Assembly: GCA_036365145.1 (NCBI GenBank)
Contig: JAEOAD010001365.1
Location: 2,068,501 to 2,132,500 of the forward strand
Reading direction: 5' to 3'
DNA from: Orientallactaga sibirica
Taxonomy: Eukaryota; Chordata; Mammalia; Rodentia; Dipodidae
DNA length: 64,000 bases
The position numbers and the translations under genes were made by a program. The notes below the pieces were generated by a model. The model was given only the letters and a program-made list of their open reading frames with translations, did not search any database and was not told the origin of the DNA. Of the stretch, positions 50,698-62,902 are shown in pieces; within the stretch, counting starts at the first letter, position 1; each line of letters opens with the position of its first letter.

Positions 50698-51659
50698 CCT
50701 GGATTGCTTTGATGCTTAGGTTTCCTATTTATCTTCAGTGTTCTTAGGTGTTGTGATCCACCTTTATATTATTTTAGGATATGGGTTTAAGGTGTCAAGT
50801 GTAGCACTTGTACTTAAGTAGAAGTACTCCTAGCTGTTGAGTTTGCTTGTTAAGCAATTATTGTAGTGGACTGGTGGAACAATTTCGATGCAAGTTCTAA
50901 ACTTCAACAGAGCAAAATACACATTCAATTGACATGAACACAGAGTATACAAGTGTGAGAATTGAGACAACCAGTCCTATAGGGTTAAAATCCCTAAGGG
51001 CATGTGATGGTCCACTCCCTTAGTCCTGTCAGCTTGGGAATCAGACCCTGTCCTCAATAATAACTGAAGCAAAAGATAAAGGCCCTTTAAATCTATAAGT
51101 AGTACAGATAGCAATATTCAACCCCTCACATTCAGCTTATTTGAAAATGGTAAAGCCACCCACAAATATGTAATACATACCCTGCCTTGACCTGGAAAGA
51201 GTGGTTAGCACTTCCAATGCAGGCCTTTGTTATCTTTTGGTGTGGCTTTTAAACTCACCAATGCTGGGTGCCCACCTCGTTACCTGGGCTGTGGAGCTTG
51301 GGTCAGGTCAGCTGGGGCGGTGTTGACGATGTGGTTCAAATTTGCCACTGGTTGTTGTTCGATTCTACCAATTCCCTGGGGAGCTGATGAATGGGGATGG
51401 GCGAATTCAGGAAGCCTGCAGCAACTCACGGTGTGTGTCTCTTTCAGTAGCTCCGCAGATTTTTCTTTGATTTCTGGGCTCTGTGAGGAGACTGATGAGG
51501 TTGAAAAGTCCCTTTTTTTTGTTTGTTTGTTTGGGCGGCGTTTGCAGCGGAAGCTCAGCGGGGCTTAGCTGACCTGGTTGGAAGTTTTGGATCGAGAGTT
51601 GGAGTCTTGGTGCCGATCCGTTGGGAACCGGCTGAGTGAAGTGAAGTTGCTGGGGTGCT

Positions 51660-51775
51660 CTTGGGGGGGTGGGCGAAGCCGCTGGGAGCCACGGATGGGA
51701 GCCCGGCGGCTGGGAGCCCGCGGCTGGGAGCCCGCGGCTGGGAGCCCGCGGCTGGGAGTTTTTCTTGATTCTCGG
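51660..51775 (-). repeat. GC-rich short tandem repeat at the L1 5' end
   Basis: CTGGGAGCCCGCGG-type 14-bp unit repeated about four times. It lies at the extreme 5' end of the L1, where promoter monomers occur in other rodent L1 lineages. Confidence 0.75.
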
Positions 51776-51794
51776 CTGGGAGCGCCATCGAACT

Positions 51795-51807
51795 CCCGCT
51801 CATAGTC
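51795..51807. repeat. Target-site duplication, right copy, of the long L1
   Basis: CCCGCTCATAGTC followed by TTTTTTT, matching 44423-44435. Confidence 0.9.
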
Positions 51808-52330
51808 TTTTTTTATTTTTATTTTCTTTGCTCACAGCGTTGGGGACTCAATGCGAGCTGCCGGGGCGAGGCACTCTCCACAGTGGGTTTCTGGCTGTCT
51901 TTTGCTTTTCCGCTATTTCCCGGAGAAAATATTCTGCTCTCTTCCTCAGATGAGTGTAGTTTTCTTGATTCTCTGCCTGATCCCAAGATGGCCACAAGAA
52001 ATTCCTCAGCAACAGCATCTCCACTTCTTCCCCAGTCTAGCACACCTGAGTGGGCTGGCTCCTCCTGGGTCAGCCCCTTAAATCCACCGACCAGTCATGC
52101 CCTTACACACCTGAGTCTAGTGACAAAGACCATCCTAACTCACCGTAAAGGGCTTGTCATGTCACCGTCTCTTGGCTACTCATTGTCCTGGCATCTGAAT
52201 CTCCTGGTCCCTGTTCTGGTAAGTCCTTCCCAGCCTGGCTGGGATGAGGGAAGGAAAATTTCTTTTTTCTTATTTTGTCACTCTTTTCTAAGCTCTGGGA
52301 TCTTTACTATATAATCCCTTTAGCTTTTTC
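51808..52330. other. Single-copy stretch, no gene
   Basis: About 0.5 kb right of the L1. Short overlapping frames without family match and without splice support. Confidence 0.35.
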
Positions 52331-52334
52331 TTTT

Positions 52335-52960
52335 ATTTTTTAAAAATTATTTATTTGTTTATTTGAGAGAGAGAGAGGGAAAGAAAGAATGGATACACAA
52401 CTACAAATGAACTCCAGACGCAGGCACCACCTTGTGCATCTGGCTTTACATGGGTCCTGGGAAATCGAACCTGGGTCCTTTGGCTTTGCAGGAAAGTGTC
52501 TTAATCCCTAAACCATCTCTCTGTCCCTCTTAGCTTTTTCTTATGTGAAGGTGAAGGGCTTGTACTCTCATGCTCCACTTCCCACATGTGTGTAGATGTT
52601 TCTTTTAAATCTTTTAGAATGGGCTCTCAGGTCCTGCAGCGTGTGTGTGTGTGTGTGTGTGCGCGCGCGTAAGGCTTTTTCCCAGGGAGAAGGAAATTTT
52701 CTCCACCTTCCTCCCCCTTTCCAACCAGGCAAGAAATTTCCTTCTGGCCTGAATCTTTCTAGTCTTCCCCTGGATACCAAGTTTCCCTAAATAAACCTCG
52801 TAATTTATAATTTAGCTTTCTCTGAGTCTGTTTCCTTACTTTTGTTAAAATGGATATGAACTTAAAAGTTGGGATTCACAAGCCAGGGGGACCCCCTGAG
52901 CACCAAAATCTGGTAACAGCAACATCCAAGATGGCTTCCTCACGTCCATGTCTGGCACAT
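52335..52960. repeat. B2-like SINE, GT repeat, and possible LTR remnant
   Basis: B2-like minus 52340-52530; (GT)n then (GC)n 52640-52670. 52780-52920 has CCCTAAATAAACCTCGTAAT and GACCCCCTGAGCACC, which look like the end of an LTR, but I could not place the family. Confidence 0.4.
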
Positions 52961-53039
52961 CTCACAGGGCACCTTAAATGACTGGAGGAGAGCTAGAGCT
53001 GCTGATCTGGGGGAAGGTCATTGGATAAAAAGATCTTTT

Positions 53040-54910
53040 TTTTATGGCCAGGTGTAATGATACATGTCTTTAATCGCAGCACTTGGAAGGCAGAGGTAGG
53101 AGGATCGCTGTAAGCCTAGAGCTACAGAGTGAGTTCCAGGTCAGCCTAGACTAGAATGAGACCCTATCTTGAAAAAGCCAAATATTTATTTATTTATTTA
53201 TGTATTTATTTATTTGGAGAGAGAGAGAGAATGCTAAGGTCTCTTGCCTCTACAAACAAACTCCTGGTGCATTCACTACTTTTTGCATTTGGCTTTATGT
53301 GGGTACTGAGGGATCAACCCTGGGCCAGTAGGCTATGTAAGCACCTTTAACTGCTGAGTCATCTCCCCAGCCTGTCTTTTTTTTTTTTTTTTTTTTTTTT
53401 GAGACAGAGTCTCATGTAGTCCAGGCTGGTGTCAAATATACTACATAGCCAAGGATGACCTTGAACTGCTGAACCTCCTACTTCTACTTTCCAAGTGCTA
53501 GGATTACAGGTGTGTACCACCATTCCCTGGTTTATATGGTGTTAGGGGATCAAACCCAGGCTTGCATATGCTAGGCAAGCCCTCCACCAACTAAGCTCCA
53601 TACCCAGGCCCAGTTCTTGCTCTTGTTAAAATATATTTTTGGGTGGCTAGAGAGATGGCTTAGCAGTTAAGTGCTTGCCTGCAAAGCCAAAGGACCCCAG
53701 TTTGATTCCCCAGTACCCACATAAGCCAGATACACAAGGTGGTGCATGCATCTGGAGTTCGTTTGCAGTGGCTGGAGGCCCTGGTACACCCATTCTCTCT
53801 CTGTGTGTCTCTTTTTCTCTTTCTCTGCCTCTCTCTGTCTGTTGCTCTCAAATAAATAAAATAAAAATAAACATATTTTTTAAAAATTTATTTGAGAGAT
53901 AGAGAGGCAGATAATGAGAGAGAGAGAGAGAGAGGGCTGAAGAGATGGCTTAGCTGCTAAGGCATTTGCCTGCAAAGCCAAAGGATTCCGGTTCCATTCT
54001 CCAGGACCCACGTTAGCCAGATGCACAAGGGGGCACATGCATCTGGAGTTCGTTTGCAGTGGCTGGAGGCCCTGGCGTTCCCATTCTCTCTCTCTCTCTG
54101 CCTCTTTCTCTTTCTCAAATAAATAAATGAATGAATGAATGAACAATATTTATAAAAAGAGACAGACAGAGAGAGAGAGAGAATGGGTACACCAGGGCCT
54201 CCAGCCTCTGCAAACAAACTTCAGACATATGTGCTACCTTGTGCATCTGGTTTACATGGGTCCTGGAGAATCAAACTTTGGTCATTAGGCTTCACAGGCA
54301 AGTGCCTTAACCATTAAGCCATGTCTCTAGCCCCAGTTCTTGTTCTTATTGGCTGCCATGTTGTGTGTTCATGTGGTCTCTCCATGTGGCCTTCTCAGGT
54401 GGTCTTTTTACATGGTGACCCCAACAGGGAGCTCAGCTCCAGAGTCTACAAAATCAAACCTGCCATCCTGACACAACTGGCTGGGTTGACTTATATCACG
54501 TGGTTTTGGTTATTTGTTGTTGTTGTTTGTTTTGTTTTTTCGAGGTAGGGTCTCACTCTAGCCCAGGCTGACCTGGAATTCACTACATAGTCTCAGGGTG
54601 GCCTCTAATTCATAACAACCCTCCTACCTCTGCCTCCCGAGTGCTGGGATTAAAGGCATGTGCCACCACACCTGGCTGTGTTTTTTTTTTAAATGAATAT
54701 ATATATATATATTTCAGAGCAAGAAATGGGCAGAGAGAGAGACAGAGAGAGAGAATGGGCACTCCAGGGCCTTCAGCCACATCAAACGAACTCCAGATGC
54801 ATGTGCCCCCTTGTGCATCTGGCTTACGTGGGTCCTGGAGAATCAAACCGGGGTCCTTTGGCCTTGCAGGCAAATGCCTTAACCGCTAAGCCACCTCTCC
54901 AGTCCAATTT
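53040..54910. repeat. SINE cluster
   Basis: B1-like plus 53045-53180; B2-like minus 53185-53375; B1-like minus 53376-53530; B2-like plus 53643-53880; B2-like plus 53935-54125; B2-like minus 54150-54335; B1-like minus 54527-54680; B2-like minus 54700-54905. 54336-54526 is single-copy. Confidence 0.7.
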
Positions 54911-54989
54911 TGATGTTTTTGAGCTAGGTTTTGCTCTGGAGCTGAAGGATGACTTTGAAGTCAACATCCTACCCCACATTAGGTTTTAT

Positions 54990-55345
54990 TTAGCAGCCTC
55001 ATCCCTGTGAGCTTGTGACACTCTCAGCCAACAGAAGCAGAAGTGACACTGGGTGACACGAGGCTATGTCATAAAAGGCCACAGCACTGTCCACCTTGAC
55101 CTTTAGGGACATTTGCTTAGGGGAAGCTAGCTGCCGTACAGGATGTCCACGCTGGAGTGGACATGTGTAGTTGCTCTGATCGACAGGCCCAAGTGAGCTC
55201 TCAACCAATAGCCAGTCACGTGGCCAGCCATGTGAAGAAGCCACCCTGGGCTTCAGTCAGCAAGGCTGTCACATGACTCCAGCCCAGCCAGCACCTAACA
55301 CTAAATTGAGAAGAGCTGCAGAAACCTTTCTAGACTCCTGGTCCA
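54990..55345 (+). mobile_element. Probable MLT1-type MaLR LTR remnant
   Basis: CAACAGAAGCAGAAGTGACA, CGAGGCTATGTCATAAAAGG, CTGGAGTGGACATGTGTAGT and GTGAAGAAGCCACC follow the order of mammalian MLT1-like LTRs. Recognised from memory of consensus style; no alignment was run. Confidence 0.5.
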
Positions 55346-55349
55346 TAAA

Positions 55350-56560
55350 ATTGGAGGGAAAAACAGGTGTGTTGGTGCGTGCCTGTAATCCCAGTACTTG
55401 GGAGGTGGAGGAAGGAGGACCAGAAGTTCAAGTTCACTCTCGGCTACATAGTGACGCTCAGGACAGTCTGGAATTTATGAGACCCTGTCTCCAAAACAAA
55501 GTTTTTTGAAGGAAAATAAAAAGATGTTTTAGCTGGGCATGGTGGCACACTCCTTTAATTCCAGCACTCAGGAGGCAGAGGTAGGAGGTTCATTGTGAGT
55601 TCGAGGCCAGCCTGAGACTCCATAGTGAATTCCAGGTCAGCCTGAGCTAGAGTGAGACCCTACCTTGGAAAAAAAAGTGTTTTATGTTACTGACTGTAGG
55701 GAGTTGGGGCGGGGGGTAACTTGCTGTGCAGCCACAGATAGCTGACACACTGGGGCTGTAAAACCACGTCTAATGGTAAAGGGGTCAGACAACACGGAAT
55801 GTGAATCAGGGGCCTGATGTGGGGCAACAGGTGGGACCTCTGGCATGGTGGGGAAAGGGTTCCCGCTTTGGCCTGTGTTCATCCCCCACGTGCTTCACCT
55901 CACCCTTGCTGCCAGCAGCCCAGGCCTCAGATTTGTCTCTTCCTGGGTTCGCTTGGGACTCAGCCCACGGGAGTCACAGGAAGAGGATGAGAGTGGGAGC
56001 AAGCAGCCATGGAAATTCTCCCCTTTTTTCCTGAGTTTGGGTCTCCACATACAGGGGAGCTTCCAGCTTCTACATCCTCCCTGACCTCCTGTGACACCGC
56101 CTCTCGGTTCCTGCAGCCCACGGTGGCAGCAATTTCCTGTGACTGCTCATTTCCGATTGCCTCACCAGCTTGCTGTTGGCCGAAAGGAAACCATAATATT
56201 TCTCCCTTAAATACTGAGGGTTGTTGAGCTGGAGAAGGTTAGAATGCAGAGGGACTTTGCTGTCCTTGTCGTCTGTCTGCCTCAAGGCTAGATGTAAATC
56301 CTCCTTTACTGGAGTCAGTTTTTATCAACTCAGAACCAGGCACCAGGGATCTGCAAGCAAACTTGGCTACAGTAAATTCTGTCCACATACTGGCATTCCA
56401 CAGGCTCTGGCCCTTGGCTGCCTTCCTTTGTCTTGTCACTATTTCAAGATTTAGCTTTCTTTGTCTAAAAAGTATAAAAAGCATCATGCTTTGATCAATT
56501 TCTTTGGACTTCACTTTCTTGGAAGGAGGAGTCCCATGCACTTATAAATTTAATTACATA
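55350..56560. other. B1-like SINEs then low-repeat stretch, no gene
   Basis: Old B1-like plus 55360-55500 and B1-like plus 55532-55675. 55690-56560 is free of recognised repeats, with only short frames and no family match. Confidence 0.45.
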
Positions 56561-56564
56561 TACG

Positions 56565-56672
56565 TTAGGCATGATACTTGCCTGTAATCCCAGTACTTGG
56601 GAGGTAAAGGCAGGAGGATCAGAAGTTCAAGGTCATTCTCACACAACATTCAAAACCAGCCTACATGAGACC

Positions 56673-56710
<38 letters not shown>

Positions 56711-58130
56711 GTATGAATAACACGTTACAGGAGTGGGGGAAACTGAGATTTATTTAGTAGCACAAACTCACCTCTGAGTTGGAGGCATGTAACTAAGACC
56801 CAAATTTAAAAGGAAGCCATCTGGGTGTGGTGGCGAACGCCTTTAATCCTAGCACTCAGGAGGCAGCGGTAGGAGGATCGCTTTGAGTTCAAGGCCACCC
56901 TCAAACATGTGATTTTGAAGTTTCTTATAGCTACACTGAAAAAATTTAAAAAGAGGGGCTGGATAGATGGCTCAGCAGTTAAGGCACTTGCCTGCTAACC
57001 CTAACAGACCAGGTTTGATTTCTCAGTACCCACATAAAGCCAGATACAAAGTGGTGTGTGCATCTGGAGTTCATTTGTAGTGGCTGGACGCCCTAGCATG
57101 CCCATTCTCGCTCTCTTGCCTCTGTTTGTAAATAAATAAAATATTTTTTTAAAGTTTAAAAAGATGGCTGGAGAGATGGCTTAGTGGTTAAGTGCCTGCC
57201 TCCTAAGCCTAAGGACACTGGTTCCAGGCTCCAGGTCCCACCTTTAGCCAGAGTAAGTGACAGATGGGCGCAATGCCCCACATGCATTTGCGCACACAGT
57301 TATAGATTTGCAGTGGCTGGAGACACTGCTGGTGCGCCCATTCTCTTTCTCTCTCTCTGCATCTTCCTCTCTCTCTCTCTCTGCCTGTCACTCTCAAATA
57401 AATAAATAAAAATAAACCAAAAAATATTTTTAAAAAAAGTTTAAAAAGAGAGGGCTGGAGAGATGGCTTAGCAGTTAAGATGCTTGCCTACAAAGCCTAA
57501 AGCCTGGGTTTGATTCTCCAATACCCACATAAGTTCAGATGCACAAAGTGGCACATTCATCTGAAATTAGTTTGCAGTGCCTTAGGGGCTTTGGTGTACC
57601 CATATTTATTCCCCCTCCCTTTCATTCCCCCTTGCAAATAGTTTTTTTTTTCTTTGTTTTTTTGAGGTAGGGTCTCACTCTAGTCCAGGCTGACCTGGAT
57701 TTCAGATATATGTAGTCTCAGGGTGGCTTCAAACTCATGGCAATCTTCCTACTTCTGCCTCCCAAGTGCTGAGATTAAAGGCATGCAATACACGCCTGGC
57801 TCAAATAAAATTTTTTTTTAAGTTTAAAAAGAGCCAAGCATGGTGGTCCATGCCTTTAAACCCATCACTTAGGAGGCTGAGGTAGGAGGATAACTGTAAG
57901 TTTGAGGCCAGCCTGACACTAATTCCAGGTCAGCCTGGGATAGACTCTACCTCAAACTCCCCAAAAAAAAGCTAGGCATGGTGGTGCATGCCTTTAATCC
58001 CAGCACTTGGGAAGCAGAGGTAGAAGGATCACCGTGAGTTCAAGGCCACCCTGAGAATACATATTTAGTTACAGGTCAGCCTGGACCAGAGTGAGACCCT
58101 ACCTTGAAAAACCAAAAAAAAATTTTTTTT
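56565..58130. repeat. SINE cluster with (GA)n
   Basis: B1-like plus 56565-56670; (GA)n 56671-56706; B1-like plus fragment 56820-56905; B2-like plus 56957-57140; B2-like plus long variant 57166-57420; B2-like plus 57452-57640 running into B1-like minus 57645-57800; B1-like plus 57832-57965 and 57970-58125. Confidence 0.65.
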
Positions 58131-58199
58131 GAAAAGAAACATGAAGGTAATTTTAATATATTTCATTTGATTTGATAATTTAATTAATTACAAATCAGC

Positions 58200-58686
58200 A
58201 CAGACAAAATGATTCACACCTATGATCCCAGTACTTGGGAATTTGAGGCAGAAGGATCAAGAGTTCAAGTATGCCCTCAGCTAGACCAAACTGGGTGCCA
58301 TGTTGGTGCAAGCTATGAATCACAGCACTCAGGAGGCTGAGGGAGGAGGATCACTGTGAATTTGAGGCCAACATGTGACTACAGAGTGAGTTCCAGGTCA
58401 GCTGGGGCTACAGTGAGACCCTGCCTCAAAAAAAAAATCAAACCACACACCACCTGCGAAAGCCATGCCCAGACCATAAGGAGACCCACCACCAGTCTTC
58501 CCACCAGGTCCTCAGACTTGTTCCAACAATCTGCAAAAATGTGGTGGGAAGCCAGGCGTGGTGGCGCACGCCTTTAATCCCAGCACTCGGGAGGCAGAGG
58601 TAGGAGGATCACCATGAGTTCAAGGCTACCCTGAGACTACATAGTGAATTCCAGGTCAGCCTGAGCTAGAGTGAGACCCTACCTCG

Positions 58687-58722
<36 letters not shown>

Positions 58723-58725
58723 AAA
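58200..58725. repeat. B1-like SINEs with a long A-tail
   Basis: Old B1-like pieces at 58205-58280 and 58300-58440; a fresh-looking B1-like plus SINE 58552-58685 with an A-tail of more than 30 bases. Confidence 0.75.
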
Positions 58726-58859
58726 AAAACTACATTCCAAAAAAAGTCTGTACATTGCATTTGTTGGGAATTTCTTTTTAAAAATTTATTTATATAAAAA
58801 AACAAAGAAAAAAAATTTATTTATATATGATATGCATCAATAATGCCAAGATGAGATGA

Positions 58860-59520
58860 GTTTGGAATTATTTATTTCTATATGAAAGAGTCAGAGAGAG
58901 ACACAGACACACACCACCATTTGCATTTGGCTTTACGTGGGTACTGGGGAGTCAAACCTGGATTTTGCAGGCAAGCGCCTTAATGGCTAAGCTGTCTCAC
59001 CAGCCTGGGAATTTCTTTCTTTCTTTCTTTCTCTCTCTCTCTCTCTTTCTTTCTCTCTCTCTCTTTCTTTCTTTCTTTCTTCTTTCTTTCTTTTTCTTTC
59101 TTTCTTTCTGTTTTCTTTCTCTTTCTTTCTTTCTGTTTTCTTTCTCTTTTTCTTTCTTCCTTTGGTTTATTTTATTTTATTTTATTTTATTTTATTTATT
59201 AGAGACAGAGAGAGGGAGAGAGAGAGAGTGAGAGAGAATGGGTGCGCCAGGGCCTCTAGCCACTGCAAATGAACTCTAGACGATTGCACCACTATGTGCA
59301 TCTGGCTTACGTGGGACCTGAAGAATCAAACCAGGGTCCTTAGGCTTCGTAAGCATGCGCCTTAACCGCTAAGTCATCTCTCTAGCCCTTTTTTTGTCTT
59401 ATTGTTTTTTTTTTTTTTTTTTTTTTTTTGAGGTAGGGTCTCACTCTAGCCCAGGATGACCTGGAATACACTACATAGTCTCAGGGTGGCCTTGAAGGCA
59501 TGCACCACCACGCCCGGCTC
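58860..59520. repeat. B2-like SINEs, (CTTT)n pyrimidine tract and B1-like SINE
   Basis: B2-like minus 58870-59008; pyrimidine tract 59009-59165, a mix of CTTT and CT repeats with (TTTTA)n after it; B2-like minus 59195-59395; B1-like minus with long T-run 59400-59520. Confidence 0.75.
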
Positions 59521-60160
59521 CTGGGAATTTCTTTCAAATCTTTCATTCTCCAACAGTTTTTTCTCCCTCTTATTCCTCTCATAGTCTGATTTAGCTAATT
59601 CTACTTCATGGTGTCCTTTAATATATCAGTCTGTCTGTCCCCTGTGCTTGAAAATGGGTAGATCTAGGGGCTTAGTTAGATTCACAGTTTGGGACCTTGC
59701 ACACCTTGTGGCTGATTATAAATACTTTCATCTGACAGACACACTGTCTTTTCAGTGTTGGCTTTTCAATCTTCATTATAAAACCACAACTAAACTTCTG
59801 GAAGTGTCCACATACTCTCTCTGTCTGTCCTTCTTCCTCTGCCTCACAGAAATGAAGCTTTTAATTGCTAAAGTTCATCCTTTTCACTCCATTCAGAAGC
59901 CAGCCTGCATCCTTAGCTCACTGGCCCTATAGTAATAGTTAGTGTTTCATACGTGCCCAGAGAAAAGCACCCAGAGGGCTTGTGAAGACCTGACTAGTGC
60001 TTACTGAGACAGGCTGCAGGAATAAAGTGCACACCAGGACTCTAAAGATTGCTATGAAAAACAGAATGTCAAGTTCCTCAATCACTTAAAACTATGAATA
60101 ACATGTTGGAATAATAGTGTTTTAGATATGTTAAAAACAAAATATTAAAAAAATAAAATA
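59521..60160. other. Single-copy stretch, no gene
   Basis: Short frames only, no splice-supported exon and no repeat family recognised. Confidence 0.35.
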
Positions 60161-60164
60161 TTTG

Positions 60165-60332
60165 GGGCTGGAAAGAGGGTTTAGCTGTTAAGACGCTTGC
60201 CTGCAAAGCCAAAGAACCCAGGTTTGATTCCCCAGAACCCATGTAAGCCAGCTGCACAAGGTGGCGCATGTATCTGGAGTTCCTTTGCAGTGGCTGGAGG
60301 CCCTGGCATGCCCATTCTCTCTCTCTCTCAAA

Positions 60333-60367
<35 letters not shown>

Positions 60368-60413
60368 AATATTTAAAATAAGTAAAATATTAATTTTGGG
60401 GTAACACATATTT

Positions 60414-60466
<53 letters not shown>

Positions 60467-61045
60467 GCAGTGACAAAGATCGAATTTATCAGCTTTTTTT
60501 TTTTCAAGGTAGGGTCTCACTCTAGTCTAGGCTGACCCAGAATTCACTACGTAGTCTCAGGGTGGTCTTGAACTCAAGGCGTTCCTTCTACCTCTGCCTC
60601 CCAAGTGCTGGGATTAAAGTGCGCCACCATGCCCAGCTCAATTTATCAGCCTTTTTAAAAAATATTTTTTAGCCGGGCGTGGTGGCGCATGCCTTTAATC
60701 CCAGCACCCGGGAGGCAGAGGTAGGAGGATCGCAAAACCAAAAAAAAAAAAAAAAATTTTTTTAATTGATTTCAGTGGGGACAGGTAGAGAGATAAAGGG
60801 AGAGAGAATGAGAATGGGCCTCCAGCCATTTAAAAAAATTACTTATTTATCTGAGAGAGAGAAAGAGGCAAATGAAAAGAGAGAGAGAGAGAATGGGTGC
60901 CCCAGGGCCTCTAGCCACTGCAAATGAACTCCAGACATATGCGCCACCTTGTACATCTGGCTTATGTGGGTCCTGGGGAATCAAACCTGGGTCCTTAGGC
61001 TTTGCAGGCAAGCGCCTTAACCATTAAGCCATCTCTCCAGCACAA
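60165..61045. repeat. SINE cluster with AAAT/TTTA microsatellites
   Basis: B2-like plus 60165-60327 with (AAAT)n 60328-60368; (TTTA)n 60413-60463; B1-like minus 60490-60645; truncated B1-like plus 60670-60740; B2-like minus 60840-61045. Confidence 0.7.
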
Positions 61046-61418
61046 TTTACCAGTTTTTTTAAAACCTAAGCTCGACATTACATGTTTTGTCAGAGCTTAC
61101 AAAGTTGCCAACATTTGCACACAACTAGAAAACATCCTTAACTTACACCAAACCAGAAATGTGAAGCCATGAATGCAGTAATATCTTTCATCACTAAATA
61201 CTGAAAACAACTGAAGTGGCTGTGGAAGACCGTCCTGATGACCCACAGCAGGCGGACACCCAAGCGGGCCCATCTGTGCTGAGAGAACACACAGCACCTC
61301 CCAGCACCCATCACTTGGATCACCTTTAGTAAAGCGGTAAAGTGCACACTGAGATTACAGCAATCCTGAAGATACTTTTTGTGTGGTCCCAACAACAAAT
61401 GCAGGAGTCTATGACAGG
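61046..61418. other. Single-copy stretch, no gene called
   Basis: A minus-strand open frame of 86 codons exists here without a start context or family match. It may belong with the pseudogene transcript unit nearby or be chance. Confidence 0.25.
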
Positions 61419-61419
61419 G

Positions 61420-61566
61420 CTGGGGAGATGGCTCAGCAGTTAAAGATGCTTGCTTACAAAGTCTTTTGGCCTGGGTTCAGTTCCCCAGAACCCATGTTAA
61501 GCCAGATGCACAAAGGGGTGCATGCATCTGGAATTCATTTGCAGTGACTAGAGGCCTTGGCACACC

Positions 61567-61618
<52 letters not shown>

Positions 61619-61866
61619 CTCTCTCTGCTTGCAAATAAATAAATAAAATATTTTTTATAAAAACTTTATTTGAGAGAGAAAGAGGCAGATGAGAGAGAGA
61701 GAGAGAGAGAGAGAGGATGGGTGCACCAGGGCCTTTAGCCTCTGTAAATGAACTCCAGATGTGTGCCCCACCTTGTGCGTCTGGCTTACATGGGTCCTGG
61801 GGAATTAAACGTTGGTCCTTTAGTTTTGCAGGCAAATGCCTTAACCACTAAGCCATCTCTCCAGCC
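61420..61866. repeat. B2-like pair and (GT)n
   Basis: B2-like plus 61420-61650 containing (GT)n 61572-61615; B2-like minus 61660-61866. Confidence 0.75.
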
Positions 61867-62624
61867 CTAAATTTTTTTTTAACTCTATAACAAACAAGGT
61901 CCAATGAGCTGTTATTAAATACTTTAGATTAGGTACAGTTATACCAAAAGTCAAGTTCATTTAAAATCTTCAGATAAAGAGTTCCTATGAATCCTCAAAT
62001 GGTACTTGTTACTGCTGAATGTTTTCGTTAAATGCGTGTGGTGGATACACGTCATCCACGTGGCCAGCAGCAGCCCTCACCACCTATTGCTAACCGTTTT
62101 ACCTGGCCAGCTTCTTCAACTTCTACCCTTTCCTGACCATTCTCCACAATTCTCTTTGTAGTGATTTTTCCGCCCTTAAACTATTTTGGTCAAAATGAAT
62201 ATCGATTTGAAGCTGCCCATCCCCCTGAGCCAAATGATGTTGAAGAAAATGCGGTGAGCCCTTCATGACCTGGTGACAAAAACCACATGAATCCTGTGTC
62301 AATTGAGGAAAAACCACCTCCAGATGATGGGAACCCACTGACCGCCCTGCAGCCTTGACTTCTGCTTCCAGCTCACCCCTTTGATCCCCAAAGGAGTCAT
62401 TAAAGGGGCCAAAGAAGTCAAATGAAAAGGGGTCCCTACCACCAAAAAGTTCCCTGAAGACACCACCTGGATCTGGAATGTGAAGCCACTCAAAGTCACT
62501 GTCAGAATGGCTTCCACCTCTCCTCCACCGTTCCTCCTTCTTTGCCATATTTGTCATAGGACGTTTCTGTGACTCAGTTTTCAGCATCGGATAGCACCTC
62601 ATACGCCTCAGCTACTTGTTTGAA
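61867..62624 (-). pseudogene. DNAJB6-type processed pseudogene, 5'-truncated
   Basis: Minus strand. Begins in the J domain at KFKQVAEAYEVLSDA, then loses frame near SDAKK / YDKYGKE. It keeps VFRELFGGRDPFSFDFFGPF (DNAJB6 G/F region) and, in another frame, [20 protein letters not shown] followed by a short degraded C-terminal end. No introns, several indels and stops, and an A-run at the 3' end (61868-61877), all signs of retroposition. The first part of the J domain including HPD is missing. DNAJB6 is the closest match; another DNAJB paralogue is less likely because GRDPFSFDFF is DNAJB6-like. Confidence 0.8.
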
Positions 62625-62639
62625 CTTTCTTTCTTTCCC

Positions 62640-62755
62640 TCTCTCTCTCTCTCTCTCTTTTGGTGTTTCAAAGTAGGGTCTCACTCTAGCTGAGGCTGAC
62701 CTGGAATTAACTATGTAGTCTCAGGGTGGCCTCGAACTCAAGGCGATTGGAATGT
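62640..62755 (-). mobile_element. B1-like SINE next to the DNAJB6 pseudogene
   Basis: Minus-strand B1-like SINE after a CT run; TTTGAAC-type flanks at about 62619 and 62757 suggest a short target duplication at the truncated 5' end of the pseudogene. Confidence 0.6.
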
Positions 62756-62779
62756 AGTTTGAACAAGCCAAGAATGAAG

Positions 62780-62863
62780 AATTCCAAATGCACATGCAGA
62801 GCTAATTTGCAATGGGTAGGAACCCTGACATGTCCATTTTCTGTCTCTCCCTCTCTTTTGTAA

Positions 62864-62902
<39 letters not shown>

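Larger units (their letters stand above)
44436..51794 (-). mobile_element. Nearly full-length L1, inactive
   Basis: 7.36 kb between two copies of CCCGCTCATAGTC, with its A-tail (T-run) at the left. Order on the minus strand: GC-rich 5' UTR with short tandem repeats (about 51660-51775), 5' UTR to about 50700, ORF1 remnant 49846-50697, ORF2 remnant 45879-49609, then a 1.4-kb 3' UTR. Both ORFs carry frameshifts or stops, so it cannot move on its own. The short copies at 35481 and 38929 share its 3' end to different degrees. Confidence 0.93.

Noticed and set aside
62123..62602. 159-codon minus-strand frame as a functional DNAJ protein
   Set aside because: The frame covers only part of a DNAJB6 retrocopy, with frameshifts on both sides and no HPD motif.
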